This document shows positions 24,696 through 33,024 of a DNA stretch of 34,486 nucleotides, piece after piece. Each line of letters begins with the position of its first letter. Position 1 is the first letter of the stretch. This DNA comes from Clostridia bacterium (GTDB taxonomy: Bacteria; Bacillota; Clostridia; Oscillospirales; Acutalibacteraceae), in NCBI GenBank assembly GCA_017531385.1, contig JAFXLD010000046.1:1-34486 (forward strand), written 5' to 3'. The notes under the pieces were generated by a model that worked only from the letters and a program-made list of their open reading frames with translations, was not told the DNA's origin and searched no databases. The position numbers were made by a program, and so were the translations under genes.

Positions 24696-25415
24696 TTATT
24701 CTGTTTCTGCGGAAAGTGAAAGCAGATGTTTTCTTCTTACCATAAAAAATGCAATCAATACCAGATATTTTATCGTATTGAGAGAGCTTGAAAAAACAGG
24801 GAGAAAACTGTTTCCGCCACCTCTTATTGAATACACGGAATTAAGAATACTGATAACCAGATGTACAACAAGCACAATCATTGAAAGCAGAGCAAAATTA
24901 CTTATTGTTTTGCTTTCAGGTGTCAGCTTATATATTTTCCAAAGATAAAAAATGAATGGTGTTGAAACAGCAAAAAACTGCATTACAATGTTTATAACTG
25001 CTGTCAGAACAAGAATATTATTTCTTGCCTGAACATCAGAAGCAGTAAGACCTTCTGCAGAATTATACTCTACAATAAACATACTGAATAACAATACGGC
25101 AACAAATAAAACAACTGTAAAAACAATGCAGATTACGGAAAAAATTGTAAGATTTCTACCCATGTAAAAATTCTCATTTTTCTCGCTGAGTTTGCAAGCT
25201 TTATCTACCGTAGCAAAACCTCTGACAATCATTACGCAGGAAAACAAACTGAAAACCGCAACAAAAACAGCTATCAGAACTTTTACAACCAAATGCATAT
25301 CAAAAACACGTGTAAAATTGTTAAGAAGAGAGTTTACGGCAAGGGCTGTTACTGTTGCGATAAAAATGGAAGTGGCCTTCAGGTCAAGCCCTTTTGCAAT
25401 TTCACTTTTCTTCAT
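24696..25415 (-). CDS. Unknown polytopic membrane protein
   Basis: Not recognised. The 239-residue protein shows six hydrophobic segments (about 14-31, 41-64, 89-115, 133-158, 174-197 and 211-226), with short polar loops and a basic stretch RRKHLL near the end. There is no signal peptide, catalytic motif or nucleotide-binding motif. AAGGGG lies about 10 bp before the ATG. It starts 12 bp after the NahK-like kinase gene on the same strand and ends at a bidirectional terminator, so the two are co-transcribed. A transport or accessory role would be guesswork. Confidence 0.8.
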   Translation of the reverse strand: MKKSEIAKGLDLKATSIFIATVTALAVNSLLNNFTRVFDMHLVVKVLIAVFVAVFSLFSCVMIVRGFATVDKACKLSEKNENFYMGRNLTIFSVICIVFTVVLFVAVLLFSMFIVEYNSAEGLTASDVQARNNILVLTAVINIVMQFFAVSTPFIFYLWKIYKLTPESKTISNFALLSMIVLVVHLVISILNSVYSIRGGGNSFLPVFSSSLNTIKYLVLIAFFMVRRKHLLSLSAETE

Positions 25416-25427
25416 TTTCAGATCCCC

Positions 25428-26546
25428 TTAAATATTTTTATAAGCCTCGGCAGTAATTCGTTTCATTTCTTCAAATTTCTGCTCCATATCAGCAACAAGC
25501 TTGAACTGTGTATGACATCTGTCAAGGTTGTGCTCGGGATATGCTGTTCCGAAATACACATCTCCGTCAAGATAGTCTGTAAGGAATCTCATACCACACT
25601 CAAATGTAAGAAGTTTTGCTGAGAAAGGCAGAAATTCAATTTCTTTTTCGGTAAGGCTTTTACCTGCTGTTGAAAGGTAACCCTTTACATATTTTTCATA
25701 GAGGTTCAGATCCATTGAAACCTTTGAAAGGTCTTTTTCATCCTCTGCTGCTGTGCTTGCACCGAAACGGATAGCATCGCCGAAATCATAAAGAGCTGAA
25801 CCGGGCATAACTGTGTCAAGGTCTACAACACAAACAGGATTTTTTGTTTTGCTGTCAAACATAATGTTATTCAGCTTTGTGTCATTATGTGTTACACGGA
25901 CAGGAATCTCACCCTTTTCGATAAGGTCAACAACAATTTTTGTGTCATCTTCCCTGTCATATGCAAATTTAAGTTCTTCTTCAACCTCACTTCTGCGATT
26001 TGCAGCATTTTTTTCTGCAGATGCTTTAAGATTCAGAAATCTTTTATATGTGTGATGGAAATCGGGAATTGTTTCAAAAAGTGTTTCTCCGGGGAAATCA
26101 GCAAGCTGTGACTGAAACTTACCGAATGCGGCACCTGCTCTGAAAAACAGGTCATCATTTTCAATACTGTTGTATGAAAAAGCATTGTCAACAAAATTAT
26201 AAAAACGCCAATATCCACCCTGAGAATCAGTATAACAATTTTTGCCATCCTGTGTAAAAAACACTTTGAGAGTTTCTCTTGTGGGGTCGCCGCCTTCTTC
26301 AGCAATTCTTTCACGCAGAAAATCTGTTACACGCACAACATTATCCATAAGCTCAAGAGGTTTTTTAAAGACATTTGTATTGATTTTCTGAAGAAGTCGC
26401 TTCTCGCCGTTATTTAACGAAATGATATATGTACGATTGATATGTCCTGTCTGGATCATTCCCCAATCTGACATCTGACCGCCAAGACCGTAAGCTTCGA
26501 GAATTTCATCAATGGTAGCTGGTAATTTTACTTCAATAATAGCCAT
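25428..26546 (-). CDS. APH-fold sugar kinase, N-acetylhexosamine 1-kinase (NahK)-like
   Basis: A cytosolic phosphotransferase of 372 residues with the aminoglycoside phosphotransferase/choline kinase fold. The catalytic loop is THNDTKLNNIMFD (about 219-231, Asp222) and the metal-binding motif is VVDLDTVMPG with Asp242/Asp244. Length and motif spacing resemble NahK of bifidobacteria, which phosphorylates GlcNAc/GalNAc at C1 for the lacto-N-biose pathway. The usual partner genes (lacto-N-biose phosphorylase, uridylyltransferase, epimerase) are absent here, so the substrate is uncertain. The start is the ATG at 26546 (MAIIEVKL) with AAAGGAAA somewhat distant at about 12 bp. A longer frame from a TTG overlaps that ribosome site. 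A TTGACT-17-TATACT promoter lies upstream. Confidence 0.83.
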   Translation of the reverse strand: MAIIEVKLPATIDEILEAYGLGGQMSDWGMIQTGHINRTYIISLNNGEKRLLQKINTNVFKKPLELMDNVVRVTDFLRERIAEEGGDPTRETLKVFFTQDGKNCYTDSQGGYWRFYNFVDNAFSYNSIENDDLFFRAGAAFGKFQSQLADFPGETLFETIPDFHHTYKRFLNLKASAEKNAANRRSEVEEELKFAYDREDDTKIVVDLIEKGEIPVRVTHNDTKLNNIMFDSKTKNPVCVVDLDTVMPGSALYDFGDAIRFGASTAAEDEKDLSKVSMDLNLYEKYVKGYLSTAGKSLTEKEIEFLPFSAKLLTFECGMRFLTDYLDGDVYFGTAYPEHNLDRCHTQFKLVADMEQKFEEMKRITAEAYKNI

Positions 26547-26590
26547 ATGGTATCTGTTTCCTTTCAATATATGAATAATAAACCTTTATA

Positions 26591-26619
26591 AGTATATACT
26601 TTTTTTTCAAAATAGTCAA
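26591..26619 (-). promoter_or_regulatory. Promoter of the NahK-like kinase operon
   Basis: On the minus strand TTGACT (26614-26619), a 17-bp spacer and TATACT (26591-26596). It lies back to back with the pyrH promoter. Confidence 0.75.
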
Positions 26620-26637
26620 CAATTATTGATAATACTC

Positions 26638-26666
26638 TTTACAGAATGTGAAAAATAATGTAAAAT
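26638..26666 (+). promoter_or_regulatory. Promoter of the pyrH operon
   Basis: TTTACA (26638-26643), a 17-bp spacer and TAAAAT (26661-26666), 37 bp before the pyrH ATG. The next gene upstream is divergent, so this should drive the long housekeeping operon. Confidence 0.65.
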
Positions 26667-26703
26667 ATATAAAAACCATTGATTTACGGAGGTATTCTCT
26701 ATC

Positions 26704-27411
26704 ATGGACAGAAAATATAACAGAATTCTTTTGAAGCTCAGCGGTGAAGTTCTTGCAGGCGACAAAAAACAGGGCATCGACTTTGACACTGTTGCAAGCG
26801 TTTGTGAAATCATCAAAAAATGCACCGATATCGGTGTCCAGATTGGTATAGTTGTAGGTGGCGGTAACTTCTGGAGAGGAAGATCAAGCGGCAGTATGGA
26901 CAGAACAAGAGCTGACCATATCGGCATGCTGGCAACAACAATGAACTCACTTGCACTTGCAGATACACTTGAAGCAATGGGTGTTCCCGTAAGAGTTCAG
27001 ACTGCTATTGAAATGCGTCAGATCGCAGAGCCTTACATAAGAAACAAAGCTATCAGACATTTTGAAAAAGGCAGAGTTGTAATTTTCGGCTGCGGAACAG
27101 GTTCTCCTTTCTTCAGCACAGATACAGCAGCATCACTCAGAGCTGCAGAAATCAAAGCTGACGTTATGCTCAAGGCAACCAATGTTGACGGTGTTTACGA
27201 TAAAGATCCCAACAAATTCGATGATGCTGTCAAATTTGACACCCTCACTCACGCAGATGTCGTTGAAAAAGGTTACGGCGTTATGGACAGCACAGCTGCA
27301 GCACTTTGCAAGGACAACAATATCCCCATTCTTGTATTCAATCTTCAGGATCCCGAAAATATTTTCAGAGCTGTTACTGGCGAAAATATCGGAACTCTTG
27401 TTGTTGACTGA
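26704..27411 (+). CDS. pyrH: UMP kinase
   Basis: Phosphorylates UMP to UDP in pyrimidine synthesis. It is a bacterial hexameric UMP kinase of the amino acid kinase fold, 235 residues, full length. Landmarks are [11 protein letters not shown] (9-19), GGGNFWRG (52-59), the [15 protein letters not shown] segment (usually GGTGNPFFTTDTAA, with two conservative differences), and [17 protein letters not shown] lies 10 bp before the ATG. It is the first gene of the operon here; rpsB and tsf, its usual upstream partners, are absent and replaced by the divergent kinase unit. Confidence 0.97.
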   Translation: MDRKYNRILLKLSGEVLAGDKKQGIDFDTVASVCEIIKKCTDIGVQIGIVVGGGNFWRGRSSGSMDRTRADHIGMLATTMNSLALADTLEAMGVPVRVQTAIEMRQIAEPYIRNKAIRHFEKGRVVIFGCGTGSPFFSTDTAASLRAAEIKADVMLKATNVDGVYDKDPNKFDDAVKFDTLTHADVVEKGYGVMDSTAAALCKDNNIPILVFNLQDPENIFRAVTGENIGTLVVD

Positions 27412-27445
27412 TATCAAATAAATTGTAATATACGGAGGTTTACTT

Positions 27446-28006
27446 ATGGAACTCAAAGAACTTTATGAAAAGACAAAAGAAAGAATGAATAAAACCATCA
27501 ATGCTCTTCATTCAGAATATGACTCAATCAGAGCAGGCAGAGCAAGTGCAAAGGTGCTTGACAAAATTCAGGCAGACTATTACGGAACTCCCACACCCAT
27601 CAATCAGATGGCCAGCGTTTCCAATGCTGATGCAAGAACTCTTGTAATTCAGCCCTGGGACAAATCTGCACTCACACTCATCTGCAAAGCTATTCAGCAG
27701 TCAGATCTGGGCATCAATCCTCAGAATGACGGCACTGTTATCCGTCTTAACTTTCCTCCTCTCACAGAAGAAAGAAGAAAACAGCTCACAAAAGAAATCT
27801 CAAAAATTGCTGAAGATTCAAAAGTTGCTGTCCGTCAGATCAGAAGAGATTCCATTGACAAAATCAAAGCTATGAAGAAAGCAAATGAAATCACAGAAGA
27901 TGATCAGAAGCAGGGTGAAGACAAAATCCAGAAGATCACTGATGATTTCGTTAAGCAGATCGAAGAAATAGAAAAGGCAAAGTCAGCCGAAATCATGGAG
28001 ATTTAA
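27446..28006 (+). CDS. frr: Ribosome recycling factor
   Basis: Splits post-termination ribosomes together with EF-G. It has 186 residues, full length. Family stretches are clear: the N-terminal helix ending SIRAGRAS, YYGTPTPINQMASVSNADARTL, the PWDKSAL segment, NDGTVIRLNFPPLTEERRK, and the long C-terminal helix rich in Lys/Glu. It lies 34 bp after pyrH with GGAGG 7 bp before the ATG, in the conserved pyrH-frr-uppS order. Confidence 0.98.
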   Translation: MELKELYEKTKERMNKTINALHSEYDSIRAGRASAKVLDKIQADYYGTPTPINQMASVSNADARTLVIQPWDKSALTLICKAIQQSDLGINPQNDGTVIRLNFPPLTEERRKQLTKEISKIAEDSKVAVRQIRRDSIDKIKAMKKANEITEDDQKQGEDKIQKITDDFVKQIEEIEKAKSAEIMEI

Positions 28007-28007
28007 A

Positions 28008-28745
28008 ATGGCTGAAAAAAAGAATTTGCCCGAGTTTGCCGTTCTTCCCCGTCATGTGGGATTCATTATGGACGGCAACGGCCGTTGGGCAAAGAACAGA
28101 GGGCTCCCACGTAGTGAAGGACATAAGGCAGGAGCAAAAACTTTCAGAAAAATCGGCGAATACGCCGCAGATTTAGGCATTGAATGTGTGACTTTCTATG
28201 CATTCTCAACTGAAAACTGGAAACGGCCCGAAGCTGAAGTCAATGCTATTATGACTCTTTTCGGTGATTATCTCAACGAAGTTATTGACCGTATTCGTGA
28301 AAACGAAGAAAAAGGTATCAGACTTAAATTCATAGGTGACAGAAACGGCATATCACCCGAACTTCTTAATCTTATGGATTACACAGAAAAGCTTACGGAA
28401 AACAAGAGTAAAATTACTCTTAATATTGCAATAAACTATGGCGGCAGACATGAAATTGCTTCCGCCGTAAAAGAAATTGCGAAAAAAGCTGTAAACGGAG
28501 AGATATATCCCGAAGAAATTGACGAAAATCTCATTTCCGATTATCTCTACACTAAGGGTCAGCCCGATCCCGATCTGATAATCCGTCCCAGCGGTGAATT
28601 CAGAACGTCAAACTTCCTTACATGGCAAGGTGCATATTCCGAGCTCTGGTTCTCAGATGTACTCTGGCCTGATTTTACCGAAGAACACTTCAATGAAGCT
28701 CTTCGTGCTTTTGAAAAAAGAAACCGTCGTTTCGGCGGTGTATAG
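28008..28745 (+). CDS. uppS: Undecaprenyl diphosphate synthase
   Basis: Cis-prenyltransferase that makes the C55 lipid carrier for peptidoglycan and other wall polymers. It has 245 residues. Motifs are HVGFIMDGNGRWAK with catalytic Asp22, SEGHKAG, FYAFSTENWKRP, and the C-terminal SGEFRTSNFLTWQGAYSELWF with the basic and Glu residues that bind diphosphate. It starts one base after the frr stop, with GGAG inside the frr end, so translation is coupled. It works with dxr and ispG of the same operon, which supply isoprenoid precursors. Confidence 0.97.
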   Translation: MAEKKNLPEFAVLPRHVGFIMDGNGRWAKNRGLPRSEGHKAGAKTFRKIGEYAADLGIECVTFYAFSTENWKRPEAEVNAIMTLFGDYLNEVIDRIRENEEKGIRLKFIGDRNGISPELLNLMDYTEKLTENKSKITLNIAINYGGRHEIASAVKEIAKKAVNGEIYPEEIDENLISDYLYTKGQPDPDLIIRPSGEFRTSNFLTWQGAYSELWFSDVLWPDFTEEHFNEALRAFEKRNRRFGGV

Positions 28746-28754
28746 AACTGATTT

Positions 28755-28782
28755 TCAGCGGAACTGTTTTCGGTTCCGCTGA
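28755..28782 (+). other. Strong hairpin between uppS and cdsA without a T tract
   Basis: TCAGCGGAAC (28755-28764) pairs perfectly with GTTCCGCTGA (28773-28782) across an eight-base loop. The following bases (TTGTGCTGTT) are not a T run, so full termination is unlikely. It may cause attenuation, RNA processing or 3'-end protection within the operon. Confidence 0.6.
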
Positions 28783-28814
28783 TTGTGCTGTTAAAAACAA
28801 ATAAAAAGGAATAT

Positions 28815-28834
28815 CAAGCTTGATTCAAAGCTTG
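28815..28834 (+). other. Hairpin just upstream of the cdsA ribosome site
   Basis: CAAGCTT (28815-28821) pairs with AAGCTTG (28828-28834) across a six-base loop, ending immediately before the AAGG ribosome site of cdsA. It could affect cdsA translation. It may simply be a chance palindrome around two HindIII-like sites. Confidence 0.45.
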
Positions 28835-28848
28835 CAAGGTAAACTAAA

Positions 28849-29688
28849 ATGAAAACAAGAATTTTAACTGCTGTTGCGGCAATTGTCGTGATACTTGTTC
28901 CCTGCATCATATTTATGCATACTGTTGTTCTGCCCGTTATACTCGGTCTTTTTGCAGCTATTGCAGTTCATGAAGTAATCAAAGCAACAGGCGGCAAAAA
29001 CAATGTACTTCTCGCACTCAGCTGTATTACGGCAGCTGCAGTTCCGTTTTTATTCCACTTCAACATTGAAATTCCGTTTATGCCCGTTGCGATCTGTTAC
29101 GCACTGGTGTACTTTATAATAATGGTTCCCATGCACAAAGTAACAACATTCAATGATGTTATTACTGCGCTTTTTGCAACCGTTGCAATTCCCTCTTCAA
29201 TTTCGATATTTATTCTCCTTCGTGATGTTTACATAACAAAACCTGATTCTTACACAAAAGCAAGCGGTGTTTTTCTTATCCTGTTTGCAATGTTCTGCGC
29301 ATGGATGACCGACACATTTGCATACTTTTCGGGAAAATTTCTCGGCAAACACAAGCTTTGTCCTAATGTCAGCCCGAATAAAACAATTGAAGGTGCTGTG
29401 GGCGGTGTTATCGGTGCCGTTGTAATGAATCTCGTCCTTTTCTTTGTTTTCGATAAATTTTTCTTTACCGTGCATACACTTGTATGGTGGCAGATTATAA
29501 TTATAAGTGCAGTGCTTTCTGTTGTCAGCATGTTCGGCGACCTTTCCGCTTCAATCATCAAAAGAAATCACGGCATTAAGGATTTCGGAAAGATTTTCCC
29601 CGGTCACGGCGGTGTTATGGACAGAATTGACAGCTGTCTTTTCGTTCTCCCTGCACTCTACTTTGCTCTTTATCTTATAAATATCTGA
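28849..29688 (+). CDS. cdsA: Phosphatidate cytidylyltransferase
   Basis: Makes CDP-diacylglycerol, the branch point for phospholipid synthesis, in the membrane. It has 279 residues with about seven to eight hydrophobic helices. The C-terminal family signature is complete: SASIIKRNHGIKDFGKIFPG, followed directly by HGGVMDRIDS. An earlier conserved stretch is DTFAYFSGKFLGKHK with SPNKTIEG. The gap to uppS is 103 bp and holds two hairpins; the ribosome site is a modest AAGG. The stop overlaps the dxr ribosome site. Confidence 0.96.
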   Translation: MKTRILTAVAAIVVILVPCIIFMHTVVLPVILGLFAAIAVHEVIKATGGKNNVLLALSCITAAAVPFLFHFNIEIPFMPVAICYALVYFIIMVPMHKVTTFNDVITALFATVAIPSSISIFILLRDVYITKPDSYTKASGVFLILFAMFCAWMTDTFAYFSGKFLGKHKLCPNVSPNKTIEGAVGGVIGAVVMNLVLFFVFDKFFFTVHTLVWWQIIIISAVLSVVSMFGDLSASIIKRNHGIKDFGKIFPGHGGVMDRIDSCLFVLPALYFALYLINI

Positions 29689-29699
29689 GGATGATAAAC

Positions 29700-30842
29700 A
29701 TGAAAAAAATTGCAATTCTCGGTTCAACAGGATCTATCGGCACGCAGTCCATAGATGTAGCACTCAAACACGGCTACAAAGTTACAGCGCTGACTGCTCA
29801 TTCAAATTACAAATTGCTTGAAGAACAGGCAAGGCTGCTTAATCCCGAAAAGGTTGCACTCCATGACGAAAAAGGTGCCACTGAGCTCAAAATTGCTCTT
29901 GCCGATACAGGTATACAGGTTTTATCGGGTATGGACGGCATTATAGAATGTGCTGCTGAAACTACAGCTGATACCGTTATCAACTCTGTTGTAGGAATGG
30001 CAGGTCTGAAACCGACTCTTGCCGTTATCAACGCAGGAAAAACTCTGGCACTTGCAAACAAAGAATCTCTTGTTGCAGGCGGTCAGCTTGTTATGGGTGC
30101 AGCAAAAGAAAAAGGTGTTGCTATTCTTCCCGTTGACAGTGAACATTCTGCAATTTTCCAGTGTCTTGAAGGCAGACCGACAAATAAAGCTCTTAAAAAG
30201 ATTATACTTACAGCTTCCGGCGGTCCGTTTTTCGGGAAGACAAAAGACGAAATAAAAAACATGATTGCGGCAGATGCGCTGAAGCATCCCAACTGGAGCA
30301 TGGGCGCAAAAATCACCATTGACTCGGCTACGATGTTCAACAAAGGTCTTGAGCTTATTGAAGCAGTATGGCTTTTCGGTGTATCGCCCGATATGATAGA
30401 CATTGTTGTTCACCGTGAAAGCATCGTACATTCAATGGTGGAATATGACGATAATTCCGTTATTGCACAGTTAGGACTTCCCGACATGAGAATACCAATT
30501 CAGTATGCTCTGACATATCCGGAAAGATTTGAGTCACCGGTTGAGGAAATCAACTTTGCAAAACTCGGCAAACTCACATTCTTTGAGCCTGATTATGAAA
30601 CATTCCGTTGCATAGATATATGCAGAAACGCCATAAACAAAGGCGGTCTTATGCCTTCTGCAGTCAACTCTGCAAATGAAGAAGTCAACAGACTTTTCAG
30701 AGAAGGCAGAATAAAATTCGGTGATATTCCTGACCTTATTTTAAAGGGTGCCGCTGTCGCTCCCGAAATGGACATTTTCTCAGTTGAAGATGTCTATGAA
30801 ACAGACATAACTGTAAGAGAAGCTGTGCTCTCTGCAATCTGA
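29700..30842 (+). CDS. dxr: 1-deoxy-D-xylulose 5-phosphate reductoisomerase
   Basis: Second step of the MEP isoprenoid pathway, NADPH-dependent, cytosolic. It has 380 residues from the chosen start. Motifs are GSTGSIGTQS (NADPH site, 8-17), ANKESLVAGG, LPVDSEHSAIFQCLEG (metal and substrate carboxylates), TASGGPF, and HPNWSMGAKITIDSATMFNKGLELIEA split over the active-site loop. The ATG at 29700 is chosen because GAGG lies 9 bp upstream; an ATG three codons earlier is only 2 bp after the cdsA stop and overlaps that ribosome site. The operon holds a second MEP gene, ispG. Confidence 0.97.
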   Translation: MKKIAILGSTGSIGTQSIDVALKHGYKVTALTAHSNYKLLEEQARLLNPEKVALHDEKGATELKIALADTGIQVLSGMDGIIECAAETTADTVINSVVGMAGLKPTLAVINAGKTLALANKESLVAGGQLVMGAAKEKGVAILPVDSEHSAIFQCLEGRPTNKALKKIILTASGGPFFGKTKDEIKNMIAADALKHPNWSMGAKITIDSATMFNKGLELIEAVWLFGVSPDMIDIVVHRESIVHSMVEYDDNSVIAQLGLPDMRIPIQYALTYPERFESPVEEINFAKLGKLTFFEPDYETFRCIDICRNAINKGGLMPSAVNSANEEVNRLFREGRIKFGDIPDLILKGAAVAPEMDIFSVEDVYETDITVREAVLSAI

Positions 30843-30855
30843 AAGGACTGATTTT

Positions 30856-31947
30856 TTGAACATACTACCCCTTGCTATTGATATTGCAACTATATGGAAT
30901 AAAACATGGCCGATTCTTATGGCTATACTGTTTTTCGGAGTGCTCATCGGTATACATGAACTCGGACATTTCCTTTCTGCAAAGCTTTTCGGCGTAAAGG
31001 TAAATGAATTTTCACTGGGTATGGGACCTGCAATATTCAAAAAGCAGAAAGGTGAAACAAAATATGCTCTTCGTCTTCTTCCCGTTGGCGGATATGTAAG
31101 TATGGAAGGTGAAGATGACGCAAGCGATGATGAACGTGCATTCTGTAACAAAAAATGGTGGCAAAAATTCATCATTGTCTGCGCAGGTGCAATAATGAAT
31201 CTTATACTCGGTTTTATTTTTGTAGTTATTCTCACTTCCATGGATACTCTTATCGGAACAACCAAGATTCACAGTTTCTATGAAAATGCAACAAGCTCAC
31301 AGTACGGTCTTGAGGTCGGAGATACGATAAAAGAAATCAACGGCACAAACATTTATTCAAGCCGTGACATCAGTTATGCTCTGCAGCGTGACGAAGACGG
31401 TGTTTATGACTTTGTTGTTGAGCGTGACGGAAACAAGACAGAACTCAAAGATGTCCGTTTTGAAACAAAACCCGGTGAAAACGGTCACAATATAATTGTG
31501 TATGATTTTATAATTGTCGGTGTTGAAAAAACACCTTTGAATGTTCTTTCAACAGCAGTTCTTGATACAGTTTCAACGGCAAGACTTGTTTGGCTCACAT
31601 TGTTTGATCTTATAACGGGACATTACGGCATCAATGATTTGTCGGGTCCCGTGGGAACGGTTTCAATCATCGCCGAGACAACTTCACAGGCTGTTGCAAG
31701 CGGAGCGGGATTCGATATGGTTGTTTACATTCTGGCACTTATTTCTGTCAACATAGGTGTTTTCAATCTGCTCCCTATACCTGCTCTTGACGGCGGCAGA
31801 CTGTTCTTTATAATCATTGAAGCAATCCGCAAAAAGCCCATTCCTGCAAAATATGAAGGTTATATCCATGCTGCAGGATTTGCACTGCTTATAATTCTGA
31901 TGGTGGTTATAACTTTCAATGATATTAAAAATCTGATTATAAATTAG
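30856..31947 (+). CDS. rseP: RseP-type site-2 intramembrane metalloprotease
   Basis: A membrane zinc protease that cleaves anti-sigma factors and signal peptide remnants (RseP/RasP/YluC). It has 363 residues. The zinc motif HELGH (34-38) lies in the first membrane helix. One PDZ domain (about 135-205: QYGLEVGDTIKEINGTNI) follows, with further membrane helices and the third zinc ligand in LLPIPALDGGR (LDG, 311-313). The start is TTG at 30856 with AAAGGA about 9 bp upstream; the next ATG lies inside the first helix and would remove it. It lies between dxr and ispG, the normal Clostridia order. Confidence 0.95.
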   Translation: MNILPLAIDIATIWNKTWPILMAILFFGVLIGIHELGHFLSAKLFGVKVNEFSLGMGPAIFKKQKGETKYALRLLPVGGYVSMEGEDDASDDERAFCNKKWWQKFIIVCAGAIMNLILGFIFVVILTSMDTLIGTTKIHSFYENATSSQYGLEVGDTIKEINGTNIYSSRDISYALQRDEDGVYDFVVERDGNKTELKDVRFETKPGENGHNIIVYDFIIVGVEKTPLNVLSTAVLDTVSTARLVWLTLFDLITGHYGINDLSGPVGTVSIIAETTSQAVASGAGFDMVVYILALISVNIGVFNLLPIPALDGGRLFFIIIEAIRKKPIPAKYEGYIHAAGFALLIILMVVITFNDIKNLIIN

Positions 31948-31954
31948 GGTGATT

Positions 31955-33013
31955 ATGATGTATTCAAGAAGAAAAGCAAAAGAAGTCAGAATCGGCAACA
32001 TCACAATCGGCGGTAACAATCCGATTGCAGTTCAGTCAATGCTGAACACTCTTGCATCAGATTCCGATGCCTGTGTGGAACAGGCAATAAGACTTCAGAA
32101 TGCAGGCTGTGAAATAATCAGAACTGCAGTTCCCGATCTTGATTGCGTAAATACAATTTATAAGCTCAAAGAAAATCTCAGCATCCCTGTTGTTGCAGAT
32201 ATTCATTTTGATTACAGAATCGCTCTTGAATGTGCCGAAGCAGGTGTTGATAAAATCAGAATAAACCCCGGAAATATCGGTTCTGACGACAGAGTAAAGG
32301 CTGTTGCAGACAAGTGCAGAGAAAAGAATATCCCCATAAGAATCGGTGTGAATTCAGGTTCTCTTGAAAAGGAAATTCTTTCAAAGCACGGTTCGCCTAC
32401 TCCCGAAGCTCTTGCCGAAAGTGCAATGTATCACGCTTCTCTTCTTGAAAAATTTGATTTTGACAATATCGTTCTTTCGCTGAAATCTTCTGATGTCATG
32501 AAGTCCTTTGAAGCGTACAGCATAGTCGGTTCAATGTGTGACTACCCTCTTCACATCGGCGTTACAGAAGCAGGAACAGAAAGAATGGGCATCATCAAAT
32601 CCTCGGCAGGTCTTGGTGCTCTTCTTATAAACGGTATCGGCGATACTTTAAGAATTTCTCTTACAGCTGATCCCGAAAAAGAGATTTATGCAGCGTATGA
32701 TTTACTGAAAGCACTTAACCTCAGGAACAAAGGTGTTCGGTTTGTTTCATGTCCTACCTGCGGAAGAACAAAAATCGACCTTATTAAAATTGCTGCCGAG
32801 GCAGAAGAAAGACTGAAAAACTGCAACAAAGATATCACGGTTGCTATCATGGGGTGTGTTGTGAACGGTCCAGGAGAAGCCAGAGAAGCTGATATCGGCA
32901 TTGCAGGCGGTGACGGTTGCGGTCTTATTTTCAGAAAAGGTGAAATTCTCAGAAAAGTTCCCGAGGACAAACTTCTTGACGAACTTGTAAATGAAATCGA
33001 AAACAATTTTTAA
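31955..33013 (+). CDS. ispG: 4-hydroxy-3-methylbut-2-enyl diphosphate synthase (flavodoxin)
   Basis: Penultimate enzyme of the MEP pathway, a [4Fe-4S] protein that uses reduced flavodoxin or ferredoxin. It has 352 residues, the short bacterial form. The N-terminal TIM barrel shows NPIAVQSMLNT, VADIHFDYR and RINPGNIG. The C-terminal cluster-binding domain has CPTCGR (C266, C269) and GCVVNGPGEA (C301, E308). Two adjacent ATGs (31955 and 31958) both fit the AGGG ribosome site; I give the first. It starts 7 bp after rseP and completes the isoprenoid set of this operon. Confidence 0.96.
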   Translation: MMYSRRKAKEVRIGNITIGGNNPIAVQSMLNTLASDSDACVEQAIRLQNAGCEIIRTAVPDLDCVNTIYKLKENLSIPVVADIHFDYRIALECAEAGVDKIRINPGNIGSDDRVKAVADKCREKNIPIRIGVNSGSLEKEILSKHGSPTPEALAESAMYHASLLEKFDFDNIVLSLKSSDVMKSFEAYSIVGSMCDYPLHIGVTEAGTERMGIIKSSAGLGALLINGIGDTLRISLTADPEKEIYAAYDLLKALNLRNKGVRFVSCPTCGRTKIDLIKIAAEAEERLKNCNKDITVAIMGCVVNGPGEAREADIGIAGGDGCGLIFRKGEILRKVPEDKLLDELVNEIENNF

Positions 33014-33024
33014 AGATTATACAT

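Noticed and set aside
29922-30431. Minus-strand frame of 169 residues opposite dxr.
   Set aside because: Shadow frame within a fully motif-supported dxr gene; no ribosome site or recognisable domain.
30780-31265. Minus-strand frame of 161 residues opposite the dxr end and rseP start.
   Set aside because: Spans the junction of two well-supported genes and shows no family features.
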